Below are positions 20,277 through 33,981 of a DNA stretch of 64,000 bases, piece after piece. Below the pieces are notes generated by a model. The model saw only the letters and a program-made list of their open reading frames with translations, did no database searches and was not told the DNA's origin. Position 1 is the first letter of the stretch. Every line of letters starts with the position of its first letter. Origin of the DNA: Kitagawia praeruptora (Eukaryota; Streptophyta; Magnoliopsida; Apiales; Apiaceae); contig CM075345.1 in NCBI GenBank assembly GCA_037693485.1, positions 1,505,501 to 1,569,500 of the forward strand, given 5' to 3'. The position numbers and the translations under genes are program-made.

Positions 20277-23200
20277 TTAATTTCTAATCTCTTGAAGATC
20301 AGGCATTGTTCTAAGATAGTCTATAAGCAATCTTCTTTCAGCATTTTCAATCTCTATCTGCATGGATTCCTTGATTTCTCTCAACTGAGGATCATTCTCA
20401 TCAGTTTGATAGATAGCAGCTCTAAGATCGTAGATTTTGTTTCTTCTCATTTCATTTCCCAGCCTGATATATTTCACTTCCTCAGACTTCACATTAAAAT
20501 CCAAAACAGTGATTCCAAGATCAGTCTTCAGCTTTGTAGTCCCCTTCTCCATTTCTATCAGATTCTCATTCCAGTCTCTGTACTTTGGAACATACTTGCT
20601 GTTATACTTCATATTTCTTCTTGCAAGATTTTGAATCATCTTTTGTCTGAGTACATTTGCAACTGACTGAGCTCTTTGATTTCTTACTCTGAAAAGATAC
20701 AGAACATATTCAAGTTCTTCCCAGTATTTTAATTCAATATCCTTTTCAGAAACTTTAAACACTGTTCCATCAGCCATGAAATATAGTAGGAAATCCTTCT
20801 CTAAACTCTTCTGATATACAAGCTGTACTGACTCCAGTCTGTCTAAACTCTCTTGAGTGACACCACGACCTGGAATAGCCAGTGAAGAAGGATCTCTGGG
20901 AGCAACATTTTGTCTTTTATCTCTGTGTGAGCCTATGCCTCCTTTGTTGTATCCAATTTTGCCAGATAAAGCTCTACTATCAGTGAAATCCATTGGAACT
21001 GTAGCTTCTAGCCTTGAATCATGAAGAACACCTTTTCCAAATGTTGATTTCAACTGAGAAGACAATAATGGTGTGGTCACAACTTGCGCAGTAACAGAGG
21101 TTGTGTCTTCATTCTTCTGTACAACATGTGTATCAACAGAGGTTGTAACAATATTTTTCAGCTTTTGCTTAGCTTCTTCATCTGTTGGTTTTCTGAACAC
21201 TTGCATTCTTTGATTTGTACCAACTGGTTCTTTGATTTGAATGCCTTTAAGAACAGATTTTGCAGCTTTAACAGCTTTCACATTCTTCTTCAATTTATCA
21301 GACTTTAAAGTCTTCAAATGCTTTTCTTGAAGACTCTTCTCTTCAGCTTTAGCATCTTCTATAGTAACTCCTTCTGCATTCTCTTCCATGAAAAGCTTAA
21401 CAGCTAACTCCTCATCAGTCTTTGGATTTGATATTAATTCCAAACTCTTGGTTTTTGAAGTACCTTGAGTTTCAGTGTTTATTCCAACAGACTGTGACTT
21501 AAGAGATTTGCCAGATCTCAGAGTTAGTGTTTCAGAGTTTAAAACCTTACTCTTTTCACTTGCCCCTCCATCTCCAGCATCATCCTTTTGAAGCAAAGTT
21601 TGAGAAACTTTGCATTTAGACTTAGCAACTCTCTCCCCCTTTTTGACATCATCAGGAATGAGTATAGATGTAATGAGCTCCAAAGAGTTAGCAATAGAAT
21701 CAACCTTAGAAAACAAGGCAGCTTGATTTTCTTCAACCTTTCCTAGCCTGACAAAGAGAGTAACTTGAACTTTAGACAGCTGTGCAGCTTTGATTTTAGA
21801 CTCTCTTTCCATCTTCATTTCTCTTGACTGTATCTCAGTCTTCAAAGAAGCAATTTCTTGTCTTGTGTCAGCAAAATTTCCATCCAGAGTTTTGACTTGT
21901 ACCACAGTTGCCTTTAAACATGATAAAATCTCTGGATTTGAAATTTGACTAGCAGTCTGCTTAACAAACTCAGCTGCTCTCCCTTTTGGAAAAATACAAT
22001 CATGTTTATACCAGTTAGCAGCAGATTTAGCAAGATGCTCTTTTTCAATTGCATGAGATGGACAAGGCTGATCAAAAGGTTTATGCTTATTATCTGTCTG
22101 TGCTGGTGCACTCAGAAAAGAATCAGAGTTTGCACTGTTTTCAGATTCATCTTCAGCACTTGCATCATTAGTTTGAGCATCTTTTAAAGAACCACTGTGC
22201 TGAGCTGTGTCAGCCACAGTTTCTGCAACAACTTCTGCAATCTTTTCAATAGTCTCCTCATGTTGCACAAGCTCTGCAACAAAGTTTACATTTGTAGCTT
22301 CAACTGTCAAAGATTCAGAATTTTTCTTAGTTGCCTGATCAACCTCATCACCTTTGTCATGAATTGGATAAGCATCAGTTATCAGCTCTGTGTGTGATGC
22401 TGCAGCTTCAGGAAAATTTACTGCAGGCTCATCAGCTACATCAGGAACTTCAGTATGGACAACAGGTGAAATAGGATCAAGAATTGGTTGAAATGAATCA
22501 AGAATATCATTCATTGGTGAAAAACCATCTCTTTTATCCTCTTCTACAGGCATGTTATCCTCTGTAGGTATTTCAACATTGACAGCATCCTCTGCAGGTA
22601 TTTCAACCTCTGCAGGTATTTCAACATTGACAGGCACAACATCCTCCGCAGGCATTTCAACCTCTGCAGGTATAGCAACATTCTCTGCAATCTCAACAGT
22701 AGGTGTTTGCTGTGAAACCACCTCTGGAGCATCAACAACATTCTCATCATCTGATTCTGAAAGAATTAATCTTCTCTTCTTGACTTGAGACACTACAATC
22801 TCCTCTTCTTCTTCACTAGAGCTCTCTTTAGGTGGTGAAAGTGAAGGTCTGTTTGCCTTTTGTTTCTTTCTTCTAGTATACACAGCTCCAGGTAATGTCT
22901 GTTTAGCCTTTGAGTGTTTAGTGTTTTGGGCGGTGTGTATTTTTCTTTTTTGGTTTGGATTTGGGTTTTTCAGTAGGTGCTGGCTCAGAGTATAAGGTTT
23001 CAGAGTTTAGTGGTGGAGAGTTTATTGTTGGAAAGTTTAAGGTTTCAGAGTTTATGTGTTTTGGTTGTGGTTGATGAGATGTAGTAGGTACAGTTGTTGT
23101 GGGTGTTGTGGGTGTTGGTTCAGAGTTTAAGGTGTCTAATGGTTCAGGCATGTGTTGTGGTGATTGAGAATCTTGAGGTTGATTAACATAGTTTTGTAAG

Positions 23201-23967
23201 GCTAGTGGCATAAACATATCAGGTATTTGCTGTTTAGTAACATCTTTATTTGTCAAATCAGAAAACATCCTTTTAGCAACTTGAAAAGGCTGAATCACAT
23301 CAGCTTCATCAATTGTAATATTAGGCACACAAGTAGTGAATAGCATTTGACAAAAACGAGCAAAATAAACAGAAGTAGGCTCAGACAAACGCTCTCCCAA
23401 ATTCATTAGCACTAGTCTACCAAAATCAAAATTACCTCCATACAGTAGAGCATGGCCAATTTGAAGAGTGTCAAGAGGAAGTGCATCCCAATTTGTTGTC
23501 TTCTTTCCAAAAGCCCTTGTAATGCAATCGAAAAAGAAGCTCCACTCCTTTCTCAAAAGCGGCCTTCTCAGAGACCCTAGCTTATTCAAGTTGCCTGCGT
23601 ATCCAATTTGCTGCAACATTGTCCTCAAGCGATCATGACCAACAACACTGTAAGAAGTGTGAGTCTCAAAATCCAGAGCATCCCTAACCGTAGTTGGAGT
23701 AATGATATACTCTGATTCAGCATGAGTGAAAGTGATTGTTGGAGTGCCAGACTCTTCTCCATCATCATACACAGAGTTTGTCCAGAAAGTAGCAATTTGT
23801 GAAGCAGATAGTGTTGGTGGTGCAGTTAAAGCCTTCCCTATTTCAGAGTCTTTCAAGAAATTTTGAAACAAATGAAACGCCTCTGGAGCATTTGCATTTT
23901 CCAGTGGTGCTGCATAGTTGCTAGGAAGAAAAACTAATCATGCTGCATCAAACGCTTTGGTTGCCAT
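20277..23967 (-). pseudogene. ORF3 of copia copy 2, broken near both ends of the N-terminal half
   Basis: The start is ATG at 23967. A TGA follows at 23940-23938, at the place where copy 1 reads GGG. The frame is then open (317 codons from 23871) to 22918, where a frameshift of the basic stretch (KPKKKNTHRPKH) separates it from the 868-codon frame 22883-20277. That second part is uninterrupted through the position where copy 1 has TAG (here CAG), the coiled coil, and the C-terminal module (KDFLLYFMADGTVF, YVPKYRDWN). The protein ends ...DLQEIRN. In the acidic middle a short motif, IPAEVE(I/M)PAED, is repeated several times, with copy-number differences to copy 1. The function is unknown; see the copy 1 entry for domain order. 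Confidence 0.8.
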
Positions 23968-24245
23968 TAGTAAGATATGATACGAAGATATTCAGAGAAA
24001 AGATGTATGGTAAGTGTTTACCAAAATGTGAAGGAGAATGAATGAGAATTTTGAAAGTGAATGAGTATGCAAGTAACTGTGAGTGGGTGAATATGAATAG
24101 ATGTGAAGTGAGAGAACAAAAATGATTAGAATAAAACTAAAACTCAATCGTTTATTCAGTAAAAACGTGCAACTGATTGTAGAGTAATGTGTGAGTGGGA
24201 CACTATCATGGGACACGTGTCAAACAACCAATGGATCACTTAATA
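23968..24245 (-). promoter_or_regulatory. candidate internal promoter of ORF3 (copy 2)
   Basis: The same order as copy 1 is seen: CCAAT (24228-24232 on the plus strand), CACGTG at 24214-24219 within ACACGTGTC, then an AT-rich TATA-like segment and a pyrimidine-rich leader to the ATG at 23967. Confidence 0.5.
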
Positions 24246-25986
24246 ATTACCGCTGTCATTCCTATAATCACGACACTTTGACATATTTACACTAATTAAC
24301 AGTTGTCAACTATCCCAATTACTCCAAAATAGTCAAATCATCTCAATGAAACTTTACCTTAGAGTACTTAACACAACTCAACAGTGTTTATCAATTTTCC
24401 AACTTTCTTCACTGAAACCCTTTCAAAAATTGCACAGTTATGAATATGAGTGTGTGTGAAGCAGAGTTTACTAAAATCAATTTTTAAAGCATCTAATATT
24501 TCATAAAATCCATAACAAAAATCAATAAACACTGAATGCACAAACTCTCATATTAAACACTGATTGTTTGATGAATGCTAAACTCTGTAGTTACTGTAAT
24601 ACAGAAATCTAAAAACTTCCATTCCCTTTGATGTCCATGATTATCCAAGTAAGCACACAGTCTTTGAAGACAAAAAGATCAAGAGATAGAAATCAGAGCA
24701 TCATTCAGTGAATAACAGTCATGAATTTGATAATCTCACAAACTCTCGAAGCACACAAGTGTTTAGGTGAAGTGTTTACACTCACATTCAATCAGAAATA
24801 GCAGAATATACCATATGCTTGAATGTCCACCAAATCTACACTACTTTGAGTACATGTATGCACAAATCAAAAGGACTTTATTCAGGGTTGTAATGGAGTA
24901 AGATCAAACAGATGAGTAGAGATGTTTTATTCATGAGTGAATTTCAAGCTGAACATTTTAATAGAGCAAAGTGTTCAGTCACACTGTTAGTACATATTTG
25001 TACAAGATCAGTATCTATGCTTCTTTTTTTTTCATTTATTTAGCATATATACTGAGTAAACTTTTCTTTTCTTTAGAAACCCTCACCTGCTTGATTTTTT
25101 TTCAAAAAGAAATATAACTGCTCTGAATACTTCAGAGTTTAAGAAAAATGAGCAGTTAATTAGGCTCAAAGGGGTTTACTAAGGATGGTATTTATGAACA
25201 GTGTTTCTACAGTGTTTGAACAGTGTTCAAAAGAATTTTGAACAGTGTTTGAAGGAATGGTAAATCCTATTGCCTTTATCATTTTCATGCACACACATAT
25301 CATGTAGTCTCAAGATGGTTTAATACAAGTTCTAGAGAAACATACTTCCTGATGAATATCACACAACAATAAATACTGATTGATAGAAAATGTATCAATC
25401 ACTGATTTGGCTCAAACTCTCACAGGGTGTAAACATGAATCTGAACTCACCAAACTAATCAATGACACATCTCAAGTTTTATGGTTTTCACAAGTACAAA
25501 CAAGGAATCATCAGGAACCATACCTTTGGAAACAGAATGTCACTTATCAGAGTTTAGAGTTCATCAATAACAGAAATTTTCTTATGAGAGGCAATGCACA
25601 CAATATTCATATACTCAGAGTTTAGGACTGAATAAACTAAGAGATGCTATAAATATGAAACAGTATCATGCTGTGTTGATTTACTGCACAAAGTCTGATT
25701 AGATTACAGTGAATCAGAAAGAATCATGATTTAATTACTGAGAATCATGCTTCATACATTTTTCTTCATTGGTGTTTTCATTCAGACAAAAATCAATTCT
25801 GAATTCACTGAGTGTATCCAACATGTTAACAGTGTTTAACAGACAGACATGCTGACAGAGTTTAACAAGTTTTAAACATAAGCATGCAGAACAGAGTTTA
25901 ATACTAAGGTTCACATAGCACTTAACAATTTGCAGAAACATGAGCAATATATTTTAGAGATAAGTCTTTGAGTCTAACCAACATCT
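24246..25986 (-). other. pol-ORF3 spacer of copia copy 2
   Basis: Non-coding in the sense direction. It contains the conserved hairpin (25008-25020 with 25043-25055) and repeated CAG(A/T)GTTT words on the plus strand, which read AAAC(A/T)CTG in the element's sense. An antisense frame of 81 codons (25380-25625) matches that of copy 1 but shows no sign of selection. Confidence 0.7.
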
Positions 25987-27829
25987 CTAGTCAAAACTAG
26001 AGACCATTCCAAGTTCATTGACCAGTCTTGTAAATGTAGCTTCACTCAATGGCTTGGTGAAGATATCTGCAAGTTGTTGTTCTGTAGACACAAAGTGAAG
26101 CTCAATGTTGCCTTCCTCTACATGCTCTCTGATGAAGTGATACCTTATGCTGATGTGCTTTGTCATTGAATGTTGTACTGGATTACCTGTCATTGCAATA
26201 GCACTTTGATTATCACAGTAAATAGGTATCTTGGTATACCTTAATCCATAATCCAGCAGTTGATTCTTCATCCATAAAATCTGTGCACAGCAGCTACCAG
26301 CAGCAATATACTCTGCTTCAGCTGTAGATGTAGATATTGACTTCTGTTTCTTGCTGTACCAGGAAACAAGTCTGTCACCCAGAAATTGACAACTTCCACT
26401 GGTGCTTTTTCTGTCTATCTTACAGCCTGCAAAGTCTGCATCTGAATAACCAAGTAGTTTAAACTCTGATTCTCTTGGATACCACAGCCCCAAAGTTATA
26501 ATGCCCTTGAGGTACTTAAAAATCCTCTTTACTGCTGTTAAATGTGGTTCTCTTGGATCTGCCTGGAACCTTACACACAAACAAGTGGCATACATGATAT
26601 CAGGTCTACTAGCTGTTAAATAGAGTAGAGAACCAATCATTCATCTGTAACTTGTCATATCTACTGATGACCCTGCATCTTTGTCCAATTTTGTTGCAGT
26701 TGCCATGGGAGTTGTTGCAGATGAACAGTCAAGCATACCAAATTTCTTGAGAAGATTTCTGGTATATTTTGTTTGATTTATAAAAATTCCTTCATCTGTT
26801 TGCTTCACCTGTAGGCCTAGAAAATAACTAAGCTCTCCCATCATACTCATTTGATATCTTGACTGCATGAGTTTGGCAAACTTCTTACAGAGTTTATCAT
26901 TAGTAGATCCAAAAATAATGTCATCTACATATATCTGAACTAAGAGCAAGTCACTACCAGATTGGAAGTAAAACAGAGTTTTGTCAATAGTACCTCTGTG
27001 AAATCCACTTTCTAGTATAAATTTGGCAAGGGTTTCATACCATGCCCTTGGTGCCTGCTTAAGTCCATAGAGTGCCTTGTCTAACCTGTAGACATGGTCT
27101 GGATATTTTGGATCTACAAAGCCTGGTGGTTGTTCCACAAACACTTCTTCTTCAAGTTTTCCATTTAAAAATGCACTTTTCACATCCATCTGAAACACTT
27201 TGAATTTCTTATGAGAGGCATATGCTAGAAAGATTCTTATTGCCTCCAATCTAGCCACTGGAGCAAATGTTTCATCATAGTCTATTCCTTCCTGTTGTGA
27301 ATAGCCTTTTGCAACCAGTCTTGCTTTGTTTCTTGTGATAACACCCTCACTGTCAGTTTTATTTCTGAAAACCCATTTAGTACCAACAATGGATCTGTTC
27401 TTTGGCCTTGGTACAAGGGTCCACACTTCATTTCTCTCAAAATTCATTTAGCTCTTCTTGCATTGCTGTTATCCAGTCAGCATCTTTAAGAGCTTCATTT
27501 ACTTTCTTTGGCTCAGTTTGTGACAAGAATGCATGAAACATACATTCATTTGTTGTTGCACTTCTTGTCCTTACTTTTGCATTTGGATCACCAATAATTA
27601 AATCAGTTGTGTGTGACTTAGTCCATTTTCTTGCAGAAGGCAAATTGCTTCTGTCATCATGTGATCCTCCCCCTTGATCCATGCTCTCCTGATTTTCTTG
27701 GTGCCTCTCTTCATTTTCTGATGCTCCCCCTGAATGTGACTGCTCAGAATTATCAACAGAGTTTGAATCAACAGAGTTTGATTCAGAATTATCAACTGAG
27801 CCACTATCAGTGTTTGAATTATCACTTTA
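25987..27829 (-). pseudogene. pol: copia pol, RT and RNase H part of copy 2
   Basis: This continues the pol that is split by the gypsy insertion. The acidic linker, TTDLIIGDPNAKVRTRSAT and the start of RT are followed by a one-base insertion near 27443 (ELNEF, then ERNEVW in another frame). RT then reads through FLNGKLEEEVFVEQPPGF, YGLKQAPRAWYETL and the catalytic YVDD. A TGA at 26643-26641 replaces the Gly codon of the YRGMIGSLLYL block; thereafter RNase H (YSDADFAGCKIDRKSTSG, STAEAEYIAA, CDNQSAI) is open to its natural stop at 25987. Catalytic residues are present but the gene is dead: one frameshift, one stop and one insertion. Confidence 0.9.
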
Positions 27830-27831
27830 CT

Positions 27832-30800
27832 GTAAGAACCCAGATTTTTGGGTAGAATTAAAACTTTTATTATCTATTGATGTAAGAGTGAACAGTGGTT
27901 ACAACTACAATGTAATACTGGCTTTAAAGAATGAATAATGAAAGGATATATATTCCAAGGTTATATGGCCTGAAGGATGCTATTGGGTGATAACTTAGAT
28001 TAGAATAATCTATCTCCTAGAAAGTTAAGATAAGATTCCCTAGAGAGAAATAGATACCCTCATGTCATCCAAATCAATATCTATTATAAGCCCAGCGGTT
28101 CCGTAAAAAGGTTAAGGAACACTCGAGGGTGAACCAGGTTCATTTTCCTAATTATAGGAATTAAATAAAAATAAGTGATGAATAGTGATTTTGGTGGAAG
28201 TTGGAATATTATTATAATAATGTTATACCCGGTATTCGGAACGGATTTCTGAGTTCGTATTAGTGATCCAGGAGGAAAATAAGTGTATGTAAAAGCTGTC
28301 GGATTCAGAAAAAGAGCACTTTTATTTTCTCCGAGATTTCCCTGGACACTTCAAGACTTAAGGATTTATAAAAGGGAATTAAGGAATTTAAATTCGAGAA
28401 GTATTAAGAAAGATGAAGAATAGTATTAGAATTATTAAGAAGGTTTTCGGTAAAACCCTAACTAGAAACGAATGAGTTATTCCCTCGAACGATCAACGAA
28501 TTAAGCAATAAACGGACAAAGAAACAAGCAGAGGGAGCAAGAGTCTTGTGCAAGCTACTAGAAAATATCTAGTAACCAAACTAGAATCAAGGAACTAGCA
28601 TCTTAGAGAATGCAACTAAGTACTTAGCAAGCAACTACCTAGTTAAGCTCTAAACCACCACATTTTCAACACATGTCTTGCCATTTCCTCATCCAACACC
28701 TCACTACTTTAATAAAGTAGCTTTATACAAGATATTATGTTGTAAGTGGATGAGAGTGGATGAGATTAAATCAAAAGAAACCAAGCAAAAACATCAAACT
28801 CTCCACCTTTGCTCCATTCGGCTATTAGCATAAATCAAGAACCAAAATCCCACTTCCAACCATCCTTTGATCTTGAAACTTTTTATGTGAGTCCTATAAT
28901 TCATAAAAATGATCTCCTCAAAATCCTAGCTTCAATCTCCTTTGTTTCCATTTTCAAACAAATCATCAAAGCCTAGGGTGAATAGTGATTTTCAAGAACA
29001 AAATTCTTGGATCTTGATTTCTTGGATGATCTAAGCTTGGTAAAGGGTGTACAAGGTCTATACAAGGCTTAGCAAGGTCTTTAACACTCTACAAGGAAGG
29101 TATAAACCTCATAAACCCTTAGTTTGACTTTGAGTTTTGGTGATGTTCTTGATGGATCTAAGTAGTTATGATTATGGTGATGTTATAAGCATGATTAGTT
29201 AGTGGTTTAATGATTTTAGTAAGAGATGATGATCTTGTTGGTTTAACATGATATTCTTGGACTGATAAAGATGATAATCATGTGTATAAGTTGGATTTGT
29301 GCCCGGTGTGGCTTGGTATTGTTGTTATGATTTTTAGAACGCTCGATTCGTAGCCGTCGTAATGCCCGATTTTCATTAACACTAAGAACCCGAACTGGAC
29401 AGTAGCCATAACTCTCTGTTCTTGGCAAGATAATGAACCCTACTGCTAGATTTTTGAACATAGATCACTTTGGCGAAAGAATCGAAGCATTTCAATTTAC
29501 GGTTTAGGAGTTATGATTAAATTCGTAACTGAAATTGGATCCCTTTATTACCACGAAATCAGTGGAGAATCTTGATAATTAAAAATTAGAGATCATAAGG
29601 ATGGTGTGAGAAAATACCTCGTATTAAAAAGATCGTTTTTCGATTTTATAAAAATGTTCGAATCGAGATTAAACGCGAACGAACCCCTTAAAGGTATGAC
29701 TTTGGTTATAACTTAGAAAACGGGCGATAACACTCGAGGTATAATCTTGATTCGTAAACGACCAACCTTAGAACTTATACGACTTAAGTATATACCAAGT
29801 ATAAGCATGATGACATGTCTTGATAACGAACGAATGTCGGATCGTATCGGTGATAAAAAGAGTTACACTAAAAGAGACGTAACGAGATAACTCGAAAACA
29901 TGTTTCGATTTAAGTGGAGTTTATACTTAGCCTTTTAATAAGCGTTAAGTGGTTAATCTTAAATATTCTGATTGTTTATAGATTTTCGAGCTGACCCGGG
30001 ACACATTACCCCTACCCGCACTCGATTCTCAGGCAAGTTTCCAATACTTGGAACTGTTGTTGTGATAATATATATATGATGACTGTTGTATACATATGCC
30101 ATAGCATGCATGCCTACTTTCAAGTTAATATTGAATTACTTATTCCCTGAATTGATATCGGCTTATAGACTATATATGAAATATCAGTTATAAGCCGGAT
30201 TGTTTGGTTAAGACCCTTAGCGAAGGGCGTATGAAATTCATACTTCAAATATAGACCGGGAGTCGATATTTTGTAATATATAAATAGTCGTGGAAACCCG
30301 GAGGGATCCCAGCGACAAATTTATTATTTCGAGGATTTTTATTCGATTACGAATCTTTCGAGGAGCGTTATTTGAGTATTACCTCAGTGAAGGAATATTT
30401 AATGAATATTATTTTAATATTCATTTAGAATGTCATTTATTTAATGAATATTATTTTTGATCATTCATTGGAGTTATTTAGTTAATGAATATTATTTTGA
30501 ATATTCATTAGAGCTATTTGGTTGACGAATATCATTCCCAAATATTCATTTGGCTTACTTATTATTACTTGGAATATTCATTTGATTTTTATTTATTTAA
30601 TGAATATTATTTTCGAATATTCATTTAAGGTTTGATTTACTTAATGAATATTCATTGGAAGTTCTATTTACTCAAGGAATATTACTTCGAATATTCCTTT
30701 AAAGTTTTGATTACTAAATGAATATTATTCGGATATTCATTTAGAATATTATTTATTAAATGAATATTATTTGGTTATTCATTTAGAATATTATTTGTTT

Positions 30801-32664
30801 AATGAATATCAATTGAATATTCACTTGGAATTTATTTATTAAATGAATATTATCTTGAATATTCATTTAAGATTTTATGTACTTAATGAATATTATTTAA
30901 AAGTATTCATTCGAAGTTCTAATTACTTAAGGAATATTGCTTCGAATATTCCTTTAAGGTTTTGATTACAAAGAATATTATTTGGCTATTCATTTGGTAT
31001 ATTATTAAATGAATATTATTTTCAAATATTCATTTAAGGTTTGATTTATTTAGTGAATATTATTTTAAATATTTATTTGAGTTTATTTAATTAATGAATA
31101 TCATATTGAATATTCATTTAAGAAGAGATTTATTTAATAAATCATTCTATATATTCATTCGAGGATTACTTACGAGCAATATTATGATTTAATAATATTT
31201 CGTAATTATTATTGACTTAATAAATATTCTTGGAATATTTAATTAAATTCTTTTGAATTCTTTTTGTAATGATTTATATTATTCAAAGGTTATCCTTCAC
31301 CTTCAGATATTATGTAAAATATTTCGAAGTCTTTTATGACTATGTTATCAAGGAGAGGTTCCTAAACTTTAATTTCATTTAAATCTATCTTAAAGAAGAT
31401 TTAAATACTCGCTCAACTTCCAAACGTATATAATGGGACCTCACTTCAGCGATGTTATTTATTGGACTGCCCGGTCCTATACTTGCTAAAACTATCTTGT
31501 CACTCACATCTTGATTCTTTCAAGCATCGATATGAGTCTTTTGGTTACCTCCTCAACGCTCGAGGGGTATGATTGATGTAACAAGTTTATATCCATTAAC
31601 AAGCATCAGCTTGGGAAATTTTGGTAAATTTTCCTTTCCAATTAGATACGACTACTTTGTGGAGTCCTATCAACAAGTGTTACACTTGGGGAAAAGGGGA
31701 ACGAACTTTACGTTTCAGAGTCATGGATGATATTCGAACTAGGAGACGCGTAAGTGGCCGAGTGGCGCCGGTCCTGCAATAGCCCCACCGTTGGCTGAGG
31801 AGTTCCAGAGGGCGGTAGATAAGTAATTCCGTCGGAGCTACCTTCTACATGTAGAGAACGACTGATGAGATGCATGACATACGACTGATCATCGTAAACG
31901 TCAGGGCATCTGGCGCGGCAATGCTCCCGTATTAGTTCATCTTCTAAAAGTGAGAAATTTCTGCAACACTGTTGGTGTTGGCAAGGTGAAAAAGTGTTGA
32001 AACCGGAATTGCAATATTTTCCTGCAAGTTCCTCTTTTATGATAATTGAGAATATCTTGCTTACCTTTTGCATAGCAGATATTTATTCAAAACAAATATA
32101 TTTTTGAGTTACCTTGTAACTTCATCTCATACCTTATATTGGTACTACATCGTTAATGCATGGCATATGGTTTCAAAGATATTTTAGACTGTTATATATT
32201 ATCACTGTTCAATTATATTTCTGGTGGGCTATTGCTCACCCTTGCTTTATTTATTTATATCACAACAACAGCTAGATCAGATGGCCGCGCAAGGCGCACG
32301 CAGCGTAAGCAGGTGTCAACCGTCAGAGGTTTACCGCTAAGGTCTTGGCTACCTTTGTTGAGGATGCAACTACTGGTAGGCTAGTTGTTAGCAATTGAGC
32401 CTCAAATGTATTTATGTTATGGTATCTATTAATGGATGGCAAAGAGTATGTAATTGTACAATTGTAATTCTTTGGGTTGTAAGAACTCAAACTTGTGATT
32501 AATAATATTGTTGGTTACTCTGATTTCATCTCTGGGACTATAACGGGTGTGTTTTATGTTGTTGTTTTGGGTCACAAGGTTGTAATTTAAATTATGTTGG
32601 TTTTGTGGTTGGATATTGAGACCGTAACGACCAGATCCCTGACCCTGGATCTGGGGGTGTTACA
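27832..32664 (+). repeat. 5' LTR of the large gypsy element (4833 bp)
   Basis: Starts TGTAAG, ends TTACA. A TATA box (TATAAAAG) is at 28367-28374. An 8-bp hairpin CCAGATCC / GGATCTGG (32631-32638, 32647-32654) closes the LTR just before the primer site. It contains the palindrome array at 30401-31131. Relative to the 3' LTR it lacks one C near 27840 and 33 bp near 29528, the latter lost between two TTCGTAA repeats. No convincing gene is present; the largest frame is an antisense one of 121 codons (31708-32073). Confidence 0.9.
30401..31131 (+). repeat. array of about 17 short palindromes in the 5' LTR
   Basis: Units recur every 40-50 bp. Each has an AATGAATATT arm, a loop of 4-8 bases and an AATATTCATT arm, separated by T-rich spacers. 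Two units (30674-30699 and 30929-30954) carry AAGGAATATT paired with AATATTCCTT, so both arms changed together. The same array is in the 3' LTR at 46851-47581. Confidence 0.85.
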
Positions 32665-32921
32665 GAAATGGTATCAGAGAGAGCGTTATATATCCCAGAG
32701 ATGACGCGACGTTAAAACAATAAATTTATTAAGATAATAAGAACTCTTGCCAAGTTCATAGTCGGACTACTTAATGTAGTATTGACATATAAAACCCTTA
32801 TGGGAACTATTAAGTATCATGAAAGTAACTTAGCTCGTTCTTGTACCGACTAAGTAAGGCGATAGACCTTGAGGTGTAAGAGCAGTAGCACGATGATGCC
32901 TGATTATATGCTGACGATCGG

Positions 32922-33053
32922 ATGGTGAATGCGATAGAGTACCCTACTGAGGACCCGGAAGAGGTTCCAGCAGAGGGGGAGAATCCTGTTAGAGACAGGG
33001 AAGTTTACCTTGAGGAGATGAGGGCTGCAGCCAGAGAGACTGTAAGAATCTAG
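32922..33053 (+). pseudogene. possible gypsy gag start remnant
   Basis: A 43-codon frame, MVNAIEYPTEDPEEVPAEGE then DREVYLEEMRAAARET, lies about 250 bp after the primer site where gag should start. It is acidic and protein-like but too short to identify firmly. Confidence 0.35.
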
Positions 33054-33981
33054 ATATAGTGCTCAGAGAAGTGAGCTTAAAGAATTGAGATATTATTAAG
33101 AGAATTAAAGAGGCATATTGGATTCATAGCCGGACTACCGGATGAAGTGCCAGCAAGTAAGATGGATTTGAGGAATTACTCAAGATCTTATGTAAGGATA
33201 GGTAAGAATCCTTGGAGACTTTCAGATTAATGAGAAAGGAATTAGAATGATGCATGATTATCAAAGACATTGATATAGGACGGGGAGCAGAGTCCCTAGG
33301 AACAGTTAAGACATAGGTGGCAAGTGCCATATCTTCAGATAAATGGATTAGTGTGAATCTTATTAATGATAATTCGCCGTGAGAAGGCAGATTTTCCAGG
33401 TTATAATTTATAAAGTCAAACTGAGATTGGTAAGGTGGTTTGGTGCAGAGAAATGTCCCTTTTATGAATAGATCAACTTAGAAAATAAAGACATTGGAAG
33501 GCGATGGTATGATTGGATAAAGTATATAAGGAAGTAGTAAGCGAGACAATGATCTCAGAACCTATAAGAGGAGAAGACCAGTGACTCTGTGATAAACTCG
33601 TAATGAGGCCATCGTCAGGAACCAAGTATAAGTTTGGTTCAATTCAGTGGAATGATGAACCAGAAACATTAGATGCATGTGATTCAGAAGAATATTAAAT
33701 TCTTTCTTTTCCTTGAATGGATTATGGTAGTTACCTTAAGTTTATTCTGACACTGAATCATAAATGGATTAGGCAAGGCGAGCAGTGGTCGAGATGTAAT
33801 TGAGAATGCTTCTAGGTGCAACCTGATAGAACAGGTGTATGACATGTTCTCGAAATAAGAGTTTTGGCAAAATGAAGTCCAGCAATAGGACACATGATCA
33901 ATAAGAGTAGTGTTGGTCGGCCCTACCAAGTTAAAGATAGTTTCAAATGAAGATTGGCCAACCACACTGGCAAAGATGAGA

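Noticed and set aside
30401..31131. CRISPR-like array because of regular repeats
   Set aside because: Eukaryotic LTR context, palindromic AT-only units, no unique spacers of constant length and no cas genes.
31708..32073. 121-codon antisense frame present in both gypsy LTRs (also 48158-48523)
   Set aside because: The LTRs are recent copies of each other, so identity of the frame is no evidence for coding; no recognisable motifs.
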